Origin: Eubacteriales bacterium
GTDB lineage: Bacteria > Bacillota > Clostridia > Lachnospirales > Lachnospiraceae
Reading direction: 5' to 3'
Assembly: GCA_030524225.1 (NCBI GenBank)
Contig: JAUNGV010000007.1
Coordinates: 1-64,000 of the forward strand
Length of the DNA: 64,000 bases
In this document: piece by piece, positions 43,561 to 51,571 of the stretch
How positions within the stretch are numbered: the first letter of the stretch is position 1
How the letters are laid out: each line of letters starts with the position of its first letter
Notes under the pieces: model-generated
The model's database searches: none
Told to the model about the DNA's origin: nothing
Seen by the model: only the letters and a program-made list of their open reading frames with translations
Position numbers and translations under genes: made by a program

Positions 43561-44913
43561 TTACTGCCGGCTTTCGATTGTTCCGAGCACCTTCCCCTCA
43601 TTGTAGCGGGAGAGGACGAGAGCGCCGGCGAGGCAGAGGACGGCGGCTACAGCGGCGGCCAGACGGTATCCTGCGCCTCCGGTTCCTACGCTGGCGAGGG
43701 CGGTGAAGAGGAGCATGGCGACGCTCTGTCCGAGTTTAAAGGCAAAGGTTCTCGCCGCATAGAACATTCCCTCGCGGTTTTCTCCGGTCAGGACGGCGTC
43801 GCTCTGGGCGATGTCGGCGACAATCGCCTGGGGCAGAATGCCGAGGATCGCCATCGGGAATGCGGCGAGCAGGACGATCAGACCGCCGTATACCATACCG
43901 GAAACACCGATCAGCCCTGCGGCGGCAGTGACGGCGTAAACGACAGTGAGCCAGACAAAGCCGATCAGGACAAGGCGGCGTTTGCTCGTCTTTTTGGCGA
44001 GCAGATTGACCGGAACGTAGCAGAGAAAACTCAGAATCGTCATGGCGAGATAGAGAATGGTCGTCATCGTCTCAGGGAGCTGCAGGAGCGAGGTGATAAA
44101 GAACGGCAGTCCCGTCTGGAAGATGGTGAGAGCGATCCAGTACAGAACGTCGCTGCCGACAAATTTACAGAACTCGCGGTTGCGGAATGTTTTGACGAGT
44201 GAGGTGAATGCGTCCCCCTCTGCCGGTTTCGTGGAGGCATAGTCCTTTTCCCGGATGGTGAAGGTGGGAACGAGCAGGCAGATGAGAGCGAGTGCGCTCA
44301 GGACGATAAAGGTGACGCGGATTGCGCCCACGCGGCCGAGAGACGGCGTGAGAGCACCCCAGAGATACGGACCGGCGTAGGCGAGGGCGCTGCCGATGAA
44401 ATAGGTGACGGAGATATAAGTGGAGATATTGATGCGGTCTTCCTGCGTCCGTCCCAGTTCCGGAATCAGCGCGTTAAACGGCGTGCAGTAGGTGGTCATA
44501 AAGAGATAGAACAGCAGCAGAGTGACGAGCAGCCAGAGGGCGTTCAGGTTGGAGGTGCCGTTGACCGGGGACCAGAAGACGAGAACAGTGATCACGGCAA
44601 AAGGAACGGCAATTTTCTGCATAAAGGGAATGCGCCGTCCTCTGGGGTTCGTGCTCCGGTCGGAGAGATTGGCAATCAGAGGATCCGTGATGGCGTCGAA
44701 AACACGCCCGACAGCGGCAATGGCGCCTATTACGGTCGCGATGCCGAGGACGACGAGTCCCTGCGGGATAAAAACGGTCTGCCCCTGAGCGATCGCGTCG
44801 GCGTCAGGCTGATAGAAATAGACGAGCCAGTTGGTGATGAGGGCGGAGAGCAGGCTCCAGCCCAGCTGTCCGATGGCAAACTGCCACATTTTTGCTTTTG
44901 TCATTTTTTTCAT
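43561..44913 (-). CDS. GPH-family sugar:cation symporter (MFS)
   Basis: 450 aa, 12 predicted membrane spans. VGRVFDAITDPLIANLSDRSTNPRGRRIPFM is the GPH signature loop, and TTYCTPFNALIPELGRT is typical. It probably imports a disaccharide or glycoside. It stands alone on the minus strand, opposite a PPOX-type flavoprotein gene, with GAGGA upstream of the start. No linked hydrolase tells its substrate. Confidence 0.9.
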   Translation of the reverse strand: MKKMTKAKMWQFAIGQLGWSLLSALITNWLVYFYQPDADAIAQGQTVFIPQGLVVLGIATVIGAIAAVGRVFDAITDPLIANLSDRSTNPRGRRIPFMQKIAVPFAVITVLVFWSPVNGTSNLNALWLLVTLLLFYLFMTTYCTPFNALIPELGRTQEDRINISTYISVTYFIGSALAYAGPYLWGALTPSLGRVGAIRVTFIVLSALALICLLVPTFTIREKDYASTKPAEGDAFTSLVKTFRNREFCKFVGSDVLYWIALTIFQTGLPFFITSLLQLPETMTTILYLAMTILSFLCYVPVNLLAKKTSKRRLVLIGFVWLTVVYAVTAAAGLIGVSGMVYGGLIVLLAAFPMAILGILPQAIVADIAQSDAVLTGENREGMFYAARTFAFKLGQSVAMLLFTALASVGTGGAGYRLAAAVAAVLCLAGALVLSRYNEGKVLGTIESRQ

Positions 44914-45182
44914 AGGAAAATCCTCGCTTCAGAATTGTCAGCACATCAGAAGAAAGTCAGGCTGTTCGCGGCGCGGGCGCCGGTCGCAGCCGCAGTGAGG
45001 CTGCCGTATTTATTGTAAAATTGCGGACCGGCAATGTAAATACATATTTTGGATGAAACTGCGGCCAAACCAGATCATGGTTCACGCTGGACGGGTGGGG
45101 AAATGCGCTATATACTGGGAGACGGAAGCGCTTTTTCCGGCAGACGGGCAGCCGGTGCGCCGCGCTTCAGAAGGGAGCTGGC

Positions 45183-45674
45183 ATGTTCAGAGAGATGAGA
45201 AGAAAGAAACAGGCATTGACTGAGGAGGAGTGCCGGGACATATTGCGGCAGGGTACGTCAGGCGTGCTGGCAGTGTCGGGAGACGACGGGTATCCCTATG
45301 CGGTGCCGCTCAGCTATGTGCCGGACGGGGATAAGATTTATTTTCACGGGGCAACGAACGGCCATAAGCTCGACGCCATTCGCAGGAACGATAAGGTGTC
45401 TTTCTGCGTGATCGGGCAGGATCTGGTCGTGCCGGAGGAATATACGACCTATTTCCGCAGCGTGATCGTATTCGGCAGAGCCAGAGTGCTGGAGGAGCGG
45501 GAGGAAATCGATCATGCGATTACGATGCTGGCCAAGCGCTATTATCCGGAGGACAGCGCGGAGCACCGCGCAGAGATGATCGAACGGGAATACGCGGCGA
45601 TGGCGGTGATCGAACTGCGTATTGAGCATATGACAGGCAAAGAAGCCGGGGAACTGGCGAAGCGGAGAAGATAA
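45183..45674 (+). CDS. Pyridoxamine-5-phosphate-oxidase-like FMN-binding protein
   Basis: 163 aa. The FMN-binding split-barrel pattern is visible: ILRQGTSGVLAVSGDDGYPYAVPLSYVPDGDKIYFHGATNGHKLDAIRRNDKVSF. This is the NimA-like/PPOX group, often linked to nitro-group reduction or flavin-dependent detoxification; true PdxH activity is not expected at this length. AGGGAGC lies before ATG 45183. It forms a small unit with the HAD phosphatase 49 bases downstream. Confidence 0.88.
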   Translation: MFREMRRKKQALTEEECRDILRQGTSGVLAVSGDDGYPYAVPLSYVPDGDKIYFHGATNGHKLDAIRRNDKVSFCVIGQDLVVPEEYTTYFRSVIVFGRARVLEEREEIDHAITMLAKRYYPEDSAEHRAEMIEREYAAMAVIELRIEHMTGKEAGELAKRRR

Positions 45675-45723
45675 GAAGACAAAGCGAGCCCGCTGCACGG
45701 GTGTTCCGGAATGGAGGACAGTA

Positions 45724-46374
45724 ATGAAGAAATACAAAGCGGTTATTTTTGACATGGACGGAACGATTCTCGATACGCTGGAGGATTTAAAGGACGCGCT
45801 CAACTATTCCCTGCGGGAGACGGGATATCCTGAACACACGCTCGCAGAGGTTCGTACCTATGTGGGAAACGGAATCCGGCGGCTGATTGAGTGTGCAGTG
45901 CCGGAGGGGACGGAGGCGTCGGAGTGCGACCGGATTCAGGGAATTTTTATGCCGTACTATGAGCGCCACTGTGCGGATAAGACGTGTGCCTATCCGGGAA
46001 TTCCGGAACTGCTGCGCCGCCTGAAAAGGGAGGGGTTCCAGACGGCGGTTGTCTCCAACAAGGCGGATGGGGCGGTGCAGGAGCTGGTAGTGCAGTATTT
46101 TGACGGACTCTTTGACGTGGCGGTCGGGGAACGGGAGGGAGTTCGCAGGAAACCGGCTCCGGATATGGTGCGCGCCGCCCTGTGCGCGCTCGGGAGAACA
46201 GAGGCGGAGGCTGTCTACGTCGGGGACTCCGAGGTGGACATGGCGACGGCGGCAAACGCAGGGCTGGACCGTATTATCGTGGACTGGGGCTTCCGCGACA
46301 GGGAGTTTCTCGCGGCGAGAGGCGCAGAGAGGATCGTCTCGAAGGCGGAAGAGATCTATGAGGCGGTGCGGTAG
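45724..46374 (+). CDS. HAD-family phosphatase, phosphoglycolate phosphatase-like
   Basis: 216 aa. Motif I FDMDGTILDT (nucleophile and acid Asp), motif II VVSNK, motif III KPAPDMV and motif IV VGDSEVDMATA are all intact. The cap lies between residues about 18 and 85. It dephosphorylates a small metabolite, possibly 2-phosphoglycolate or a sugar phosphate. A terminator follows 30 bases after the stop. Confidence 0.92.
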   Translation: MKKYKAVIFDMDGTILDTLEDLKDALNYSLRETGYPEHTLAEVRTYVGNGIRRLIECAVPEGTEASECDRIQGIFMPYYERHCADKTCAYPGIPELLRRLKREGFQTAVVSNKADGAVQELVVQYFDGLFDVAVGEREGVRRKPAPDMVRAALCALGRTEAEAVYVGDSEVDMATAANAGLDRIIVDWGFRDREFLAARGAERIVSKAEEIYEAVR

Positions 46375-46403
46375 AGAATAATATAGAGAAAAAGTACAAA
46401 CTG

Positions 46404-46442
46404 AAAGCGGCGATACCTTTTCTGGTATGGCTGCTTTTTTAA
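46404..46442 (+). terminator. Intrinsic terminator after the HAD phosphatase gene
   Basis: AGCGGCGATACC pairs imperfectly with GGTATGGCTGCT and is followed by TTTTTTAA. It isolates the flavoprotein/HAD unit from the AtuA operon promoter. Confidence 0.75.
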
Positions 46443-46522
46443 TAGTGCGGCGAATAAAAATTTTTCGTTGAGTTAGGGGAGAGGAAGAGGGGAGGCGTGA
46501 AAAACTATATTTTAAAATGGAA

Positions 46523-46551
46523 TTGACAAAGAACGAGTATAAGGATATTAT
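46523..46551 (+). promoter_or_regulatory. Sigma-A promoter of the AtuA operon
   Basis: TTGACA (46523-46528) and TATTAT (46546-46551) are separated by 17 bases. The predicted start, near 46558, falls inside the first of two repeated operator-like sequences. Confidence 0.85.
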
Positions 46552-46554
46552 AAG

Positions 46555-46580
46555 TACAACGTAATACTACAACGTAATAC
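46555..46580 (+). promoter_or_regulatory. Tandem LacI-type operators in front of the AtuA operon
   Basis: The 13-base unit TACAACGTAATAC is present twice in a row (46555-46567 and 46568-46580). Each holds a 12-base imperfect palindrome with a central CG, the pattern of LacI-family operators, and matches at 10 or more of 12 positions the operators before the dipeptide-type importer. They overlap the transcription start, so binding would block initiation. Confidence 0.75.
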
Positions 46581-46613
46581 TTAACCATGTTTTTAGAGCG
46601 AGGAGGAAAAAAG

Positions 46614-47981
46614 GTGAAGAAAATAGCGATAGGAGGAGGCCAGGGATTTTGGGGAGACAGTCCGGACGCGGCGATTCATATGATTCGGCATGCAGATATT
46701 CAGTATATGGGATGCGATTATCTTGCGGAATTAACGTTGTCGATTATGGCCAAGCAGCAGCTCAAGGATCCGTCAAAGGGATTTGCCCCGGATTTTGTAA
46801 CACGTATCTTAAAAGAGGCGGGAAAAGAGGCATGGCAGAAAGGCGTTCGAATCACAACGGATGCCGGAGGCATGAACGTTTCCGGATGTGTGGAGGCAAT
46901 CCGAAACTGGGCTGAATCGGAAGGGATGAAAGGATACCGGATTGGATATGTGACAGGAGATTCCATTAAAGATAAAATCCCGCAGCTCCTAAAGGATGGA
47001 TGGACGTTCCCCAATTTTGATTACGACGGAAATTTCAATGACATCGTAGACAAAATATATAACTGCAACGCTTATATTGGGCATGAGGGAATAGAAGCGT
47101 GCATTGCGGATCGTGCGGACGTAGTGGTCACTGGACGGGCAGCGGACAGCGCGTTATTTTTGGCACCGTTAAAATATGAGTTTGGATGGGCGGCAGATGA
47201 CTGGGATAATCTGGCGCGCGGCATTATGGCGGGACATTTACTGGAATGCGGCGGGCAGGGAGCCGGCGGCAATTACATGTATGACTGGCGCGGAGTGCCC
47301 AGTATGGATGAACTCGGATTCCCGATTGCGGAACTCACAGAAGACAGCATGGAGATTACGAAGGCGCCGGATTGCGGCGGTATTATCTGTGAGCAGAGTG
47401 TGAAAGAGCAGTTTGTGTATGAAGTTCTGGATCCGGCGAATTATATGACACCGGACGTTAACGTGGACATCAGTCATGCGTCTCTGAAGCAGTTAGGGGA
47501 TAACCGGGTTCGCGTGTCGGGAATCAAAGGAAAGCAGCGGCCGGATACGCTGAAACTGTGTGTGGGCTACCACAAAGGATGGAAGACTGTGAGTATGCTC
47601 AGTTTTGCATGGCCGGACGCTTATGAAAAAGCGAAATATTGCGGAGAAGTGATCATGAAGAGAATGAAGCGTCTCGGAATGAAAGCGGATGATATTCATA
47701 TCAGCTATATTGGACTGAACAGTTTGCATTTGAATGTGGCAGATATGAGCGAGGAGAGCATTAAGAATCTGAATGAGTGTGTACTGCGCATTGCGGTGTT
47801 TAGTGAGGATAAAAACGAGTGTGCCAAGATTATACCGGAAATCAGTCCGATGCAGCTGAATGGACCGCCCGGTGCGTCTTTCTTTGGAGGCAGAGCGCAT
47901 GTACAGGAGGTGATGGCGCTTTGGCCGACGACGGTGCCGAGAGATGCCCTGCAAATTGAGAGCCATATTTTAGAAGTGTAG
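46614..47981 (+). CDS. AtuA-like protein (DUF1446), large part
   Basis: About 455 aa from GTG 46614, seven bases after AGGAGG; an ATG at 46587 lacks that spacing. The opening KIAIGGGQGFWGDSPDAAIH, YMGCDYLAELTLSIMA, and the C-terminal PPGASFFGGRAHVQEVMALWPTTV are the AtuA/DUF1446 signatures. AtuA proteins were first linked to acyclic terpene utilisation in Pseudomonas, but the family is broad and its reaction is not firmly known. Here the C-terminal ferredoxin-fold-like part is a separate gene immediately downstream. Low GC and a LacI-type operator mark it as part of the island. Confidence 0.88.
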   Translation: MKKIAIGGGQGFWGDSPDAAIHMIRHADIQYMGCDYLAELTLSIMAKQQLKDPSKGFAPDFVTRILKEAGKEAWQKGVRITTDAGGMNVSGCVEAIRNWAESEGMKGYRIGYVTGDSIKDKIPQLLKDGWTFPNFDYDGNFNDIVDKIYNCNAYIGHEGIEACIADRADVVVTGRAADSALFLAPLKYEFGWAADDWDNLARGIMAGHLLECGGQGAGGNYMYDWRGVPSMDELGFPIAELTEDSMEITKAPDCGGIICEQSVKEQFVYEVLDPANYMTPDVNVDISHASLKQLGDNRVRVSGIKGKQRPDTLKLCVGYHKGWKTVSMLSFAWPDAYEKAKYCGEVIMKRMKRLGMKADDIHISYIGLNSLHLNVADMSEESIKNLNECVLRIAVFSEDKNECAKIIPEISPMQLNGPPGASFFGGRAHVQEVMALWPTTVPRDALQIESHILEV

Positions 47982-48050
47982 AAGCGGAACAGCGGGCGAT
48001 GAACAACTGGTAATCACAGGACTGCCCTGGGCGGTGGAATGGAGAACGGG

Positions 48051-48389
48051 ATGACGGAAGTGTATTTAAATGAGATAGCGCATGGAAGAAGCGGAGATAA
48101 GGGAGATACGAGTAATGTGTGTGTGTTTGCCCGGAAACCGGAGTATTATTCGATTATCGAAAGAGAAGTGACACCGGAACGATTAAAAGAATATTTTGGC
48201 GATATGGTACAGGGAGACATCGTCAGGTATCCGCTTCCGGAACTGGGGGGCTTTAATTTCGTGATGAGCCATGCCTTGGGAGGAGGCGCAACAATGAGCC
48301 TTAGGCTGGACAGTCTCGGGAAGTCTATGGGAAGCGCTGTCATGAGACTGAAAATACGGTTGGAGGGAGAAGAGGAGAAATTGCTGTGA
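48051..48389 (+). CDS. AtuA C-terminal domain protein (small part of a split AtuA)
   Basis: About 112 aa. LNEIAHGRSGDKGDTSNVCVFA, RLKEYFGDMVQGDIVRYPLPELGGFNFVMSHALGGGATMSLRLDSLGK is the sequence found at the end of full-length AtuA proteins. It presumably assembles with the 455-aa product. GGAG lies six bases before ATG 48051; an ATG at 48039 is in frame too. It is 69 bases after the large subunit and is followed by a palindrome and a terminator. Confidence 0.87.
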   Translation: MTEVYLNEIAHGRSGDKGDTSNVCVFARKPEYYSIIEREVTPERLKEYFGDMVQGDIVRYPLPELGGFNFVMSHALGGGATMSLRLDSLGKSMGSAVMRLKIRLEGEEEKLL

Positions 48390-48420
48390 GCAACAGCGTG
48401 TTTCTTCGATTTTTGAAATG

Positions 48421-48443
48421 CTATTCGCCTGACAGGCGAATAG
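48421..48443. repeat. 23-base palindrome downstream of the AtuA pair
   Basis: CTATTCGCCTG, one central base, then CAGGCGAATAG: a perfect inverted repeat. No U run follows on either strand, so it is not a simple terminator. It could be a transcript-stabilising hairpin or a protein-binding site. Confidence 0.75.
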
Positions 48444-48458
48444 AAATGGAATAAAGAG

Positions 48459-48510
48459 AACAGGATATGCAGGGAAACGATCAATTCCGGCATATCCTGT
48501 TTTAATGTTT
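48459..48510. terminator. Intrinsic terminator between AtuA and LacI genes
   Basis: AACAGGATATGC (48459-48470) and GCATATCCTGTT (48490-48501) pair perfectly around a 19-base loop and are followed on the plus strand by TTAATGTTTTATA. It ends the AtuA transcript and may also serve the converging LacI gene. Confidence 0.8.
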
Positions 48511-49532
48511 TATAGGGGGATAATTTCAGGGCAGCTCTCGCGGGGGATATATTGAATCGGCACATTTGCATGTGTGGAGGATTTATTTCGGTAGGTTAAT
48601 TCAGCCATTAACAGGGAAAGACACTCTTTGGCCATGTCTTCAATGGGAAGATAGATCACAGATACAGAAGGATAACACATGGCACTGAAAGACAGATCAT
48701 TATTTCCAACGGCGATTATTTTTAAATCCTGCGGAACCTGTATTTTGTTTTCGAGAAAATAACGAATAGCTCCCAGGGAAAGAGTATCGCTGGAATAAAA
48801 AATACAGTCAGTTTCCGGGTACTTGGTAAGAAGAGAACTGGTAGCGTCATACCCCCCTTCCAGTGTGGCTTCGCAGGAAATGTAAACGGGTTCCGCAAGC
48901 CCCTTCTCGACGCACTCATAGGCAAAGATATTGCTTCTCATGGTCATTCCGTTGAACGTGGCGGGAGAAGCGACAATAGCTGGATTCCTGCAGCCGTGAA
49001 TTGCAAAAATGTCGGCGGGAAGGCGGCCTATCGCGGCATCATCCATGGTGACAGTCGGATAGATTTTGGAATAGCGATTATAGAGAACGATAGGACGGGG
49101 GAAAGATGACTTTTCCAGGAAGGCCAGATCGTCTTCGGAGGCGTTGCAAATGAGAATTCCGTGACAGGAGCGAATGAGATCGTCTGTCATAGCTTCTTTT
49201 AAATGAGATGGCTCGTAAGGTTTTAAAAGAACTTCGCAATCAATATGCCGCGCCAGAATTTCGGATTCTATTGTCTGAATGAAGCGTATCATAATTTTGG
49301 CCCGATAGTCGGCGGTCCAGAAAATCACAATCCGATATTGAGGGGAGGATGCGGAAGTGCGCAATCCGATCGCCTGAATATTAGCGACATAGCCGTTTTC
49401 AGAAGCTATTTTAAGAATTTTATCGGTTGAACGCTGAGAGATTTTGCGTTCTTTGGCTTTTCCGCTCAGGACGATGGAAACGGTACTGGGGGACAGACCG
49501 GCAATTTTAGCAATTTCTTTTATTGTTATCAT
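48510..49532 (-). CDS. LacI-family transcriptional repressor
   Basis: 340 aa. The N-terminal helix-turn-helix and hinge are standard: MITIKEIAKIAGLSPSTVSIVLSGKAKERKISQ. The remaining 270 residues are a periplasmic-binding-like effector domain (AIGLRTSASSPQYRIVIFW, GCRNPAIVASPATFNGM, LKIIAVGNNDLSF). It lies between the AtuA operon and the importer operon, both of which carry the same CG-centred operator, so it most likely represses both and is released by a pathway ligand. Confidence 0.92.
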   Translation of the reverse strand: MITIKEIAKIAGLSPSTVSIVLSGKAKERKISQRSTDKILKIASENGYVANIQAIGLRTSASSPQYRIVIFWTADYRAKIMIRFIQTIESEILARHIDCEVLLKPYEPSHLKEAMTDDLIRSCHGILICNASEDDLAFLEKSSFPRPIVLYNRYSKIYPTVTMDDAAIGRLPADIFAIHGCRNPAIVASPATFNGMTMRSNIFAYECVEKGLAEPVYISCEATLEGGYDATSSLLTKYPETDCIFYSSDTLSLGAIRYFLENKIQVPQDLKIIAVGNNDLSFSAMCYPSVSVIYLPIEDMAKECLSLLMAELTYRNKSSTHANVPIQYIPRESCPEIIPL

Positions 49533-49734
49533 TGGAAAACCCCGCTTTGCAGTGACATGTTACTTATAACTTATTCTCAGGAGGAGGAGATTGTCAACTG
49601 AATTTCGTGAAGAGATGGGATGCCGTTCTTTATTGGTCTTAAAAAAGAAAACAAGGTAGAGAAAATGAATTGAAAGCGTGCAAAATATACAAAGAAATAA
49701 AAAAGTATTTATGAAATATGATGAAAATTATAAA

Positions 49735-49746
49735 TATAACGTTGTA
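49735..49746 (+). promoter_or_regulatory. LacI-type operator, upstream copy, importer operon
   Basis: TATAACGTTGTA is the exact reverse complement of the copy at 49781-49792, lies just upstream of the -35 box and matches the AtuA operators closely. The two copies are centred 46 bases apart and flank the promoter. Confidence 0.8.
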
Positions 49747-49749
49747 CTA

Positions 49750-49777
49750 TTGACTTAATAGGGGGGGGTAGTAAATT
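49750..49777 (+). promoter_or_regulatory. Promoter of the importer operon with a G(8) spacer tract
   Basis: TTGACT (49750-49755) and TAAATT (49772-49777) are 16 bases apart. Eight G bases at 49761-49768 lie inside the spacer, so slippage would change the spacing of the boxes. The -10 assignment is tentative. Confidence 0.55.
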
Positions 49778-49780
49778 AAG

Positions 49781-49792
49781 TACAACGTTATA
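49781..49792 (+). promoter_or_regulatory. LacI-type operator, downstream copy, importer operon
   Basis: TACAACGTTATA lies just downstream of the presumed -10 box. With its reverse-complement partner at 49735-49746 it frames the promoter; extended by flanking bases the match between the two is 13 of 13. Confidence 0.8.
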
Positions 49793-49838
49793 GTCTTACG
49801 ATTGACTGAAGATTAAGGAAAGGATAAAGGAGGCAGTT

Positions 49839-51494
49839 ATGAGGAAGAAAGTTGTGTCGGTGATCCTGGCAACACTGATGGCGGCTTCGCTGCTGGCGGG
49901 ATGCGGATCCTCTGAGGCGGCGACAGAAACGGCGGCAGAACAGGAGACATCAGGAGAAGCAGGGGCTGTGGAAGAAAGCGCAGAAGCATCGTCGGTAGTA
50001 ATTGATGATGCGAATGCGGATGCATCGGGGGCAAAGACGGGAGGCGTTTTGAAACTGGGAACAGCCCAAAGCCCGTCAGTGGTTGGGTACACGCCGGAAA
50101 TCACCAATAATTCATTTATCGAGTATTTGAGATGCGCCTATGAATCTCTTCTGTACTATGACGAGGATGGTAATATTATCGGTCAGTTAGCCAGCGAATG
50201 GGAGGCGGATGCCGAGAATGCAACGCTTCTGTTTACTTTGGCAGATGGAGTGACGTTTTCTGATGGAACAGCATTTAATGCGGAGGCGGTGAAGTGGAAT
50301 ATTGAGAAATACCAGGAAGCCGGACGCAGTGAAGTCAATAATGTGGATTCTGTTGATGTCATTGATGAAAAGACAGTACAGATCAATCTGAAAGAATGGA
50401 ACTCTTCTTCCCTGGAACTGGTGGGATTCTTTATTTACTATATGTCTCCCACGGCTTATGAGGAGCAGGGCGTGGAGTGGTTGAGAAGCAATTCCTGCGG
50501 AACAGGACCGTTTGTTGTAAGCGGATTCGAACAGGGAGTTTCGGTATCCTATACCAAAAATGAAAATTATCACGTAGAAGGACAGCCCTATCTGGACGGA
50601 GTGGAGTTCACGATTTATGCTGACGCGACAACACTGGAGAATTCTTTGAGAGCCGGAGAAATTGATGTCGTTACCTATGCAGATGTTGACCTGTGGAATA
50701 ATGTGCAGAATGACAGCAATTACACGGTAGACAGAAACGCAAACGGACAGGGCGTTGAGTCGGTTGGATTGATTCCGTCCAGTGCGGATGAATCGGATCC
50801 TTTCTATGATGCAAGGGTCAGACAGGCATTCTGCTATGCGGTGGATTGGGACACGCTGGTTTCTTCTCTGAGCTATGGGCTCTATGAGCGGACAAACCAG
50901 TGGGCGGCGCCGGGATCTGTGACGTATAATCCGAATGTTGTCGGTTACTCCTATGATCCGGAGAAAGCAAAGGAACTCTTGGCGGAAGCGGGATATGCGG
51001 ACGGCTTTACAACAACCTTGTATGTACCGGGAAGTACGGGATTCTATGCCAATGCGGCCGCAGTTGTCTCGGCGAGTCTGGCGGAAGTGGGAATTACGGC
51101 AAATATAGAAACGGTAGATGCGGCCAAAGGAAACGACATTATGAGCAATGGATGGACGGGGCTTTACTGGCACTTCGCATCGATCGGACCGGATCTCGGA
51201 TTGTATATGGGAAGGCATTTGGATGTGGACGGTGCATACTATGCAAAGGGTATCCAACATCCGGATGACTGCCTGGATTTGCTGGCGCAGATCAGAGTTG
51301 CAACGAATGACGAAGAGAAAATCGCACTGGAATGGGAGCTGCAGGAGAAGATTTACGACGAGTATGCGTTATTTGGGGAACCGCTGTTTGTAAACAGCGC
51401 GGTATGGATTCGCAGTACGGATGTAAAAGGTGGGCAATTTGCAGTAGTGCATGCTGCGACATGGTCTCCGGCGACCTGCTGGCTGGATAGGTAA
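49839..51494 (+). CDS. Peptide/nickel-type ABC transporter substrate-binding lipoprotein
   Basis: 551 aa. A lipoprotein signal with Cys in LLAGCGSS is followed by an acidic Ala/Glu tether to about residue 65. The mature domain has LRCAYESLLYYDEDGNIIGQLASEWE, VTFSDGTAFNAEAVKWNIEKY and ARVRQAFCYAVDW, the family 5 (DppA/OppA) pattern. Such proteins bind peptides, nickel chelates or glycosides. AAGGAGG precedes ATG 49839. Its neighbours suggest a non-peptide ligand, but this is inference. Confidence 0.93.
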   Translation: MRKKVVSVILATLMAASLLAGCGSSEAATETAAEQETSGEAGAVEESAEASSVVIDDANADASGAKTGGVLKLGTAQSPSVVGYTPEITNNSFIEYLRCAYESLLYYDEDGNIIGQLASEWEADAENATLLFTLADGVTFSDGTAFNAEAVKWNIEKYQEAGRSEVNNVDSVDVIDEKTVQINLKEWNSSSLELVGFFIYYMSPTAYEEQGVEWLRSNSCGTGPFVVSGFEQGVSVSYTKNENYHVEGQPYLDGVEFTIYADATTLENSLRAGEIDVVTYADVDLWNNVQNDSNYTVDRNANGQGVESVGLIPSSADESDPFYDARVRQAFCYAVDWDTLVSSLSYGLYERTNQWAAPGSVTYNPNVVGYSYDPEKAKELLAEAGYADGFTTTLYVPGSTGFYANAAAVVSASLAEVGITANIETVDAAKGNDIMSNGWTGLYWHFASIGPDLGLYMGRHLDVDGAYYAKGIQHPDDCLDLLAQIRVATNDEEKIALEWELQEKIYDEYALFGEPLFVNSAVWIRSTDVKGGQFAVVHAATWSPATCWLDR

Positions 51495-51511
51495 TGTCGT
51501 CAGATTGACGA

Positions 51512-51554
51512 AGCCGCCGCTTCAATAGATATAAGGGAAGCGGCGGCTCTTTTT
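51512..51554 (+). terminator. Intrinsic terminator between binding protein and permease genes
   Basis: AGCCGCCGCTTC (51512-51523) and GAAGCGGCGGCT (51537-51548) pair over 12 bases around a 13-base loop and are followed by CTTTTT. Lying between genes of one transporter, it would let the binding protein be made in excess. Confidence 0.88.
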
Positions 51555-51571
51555 AAAAGTGGAGGCTTTTT

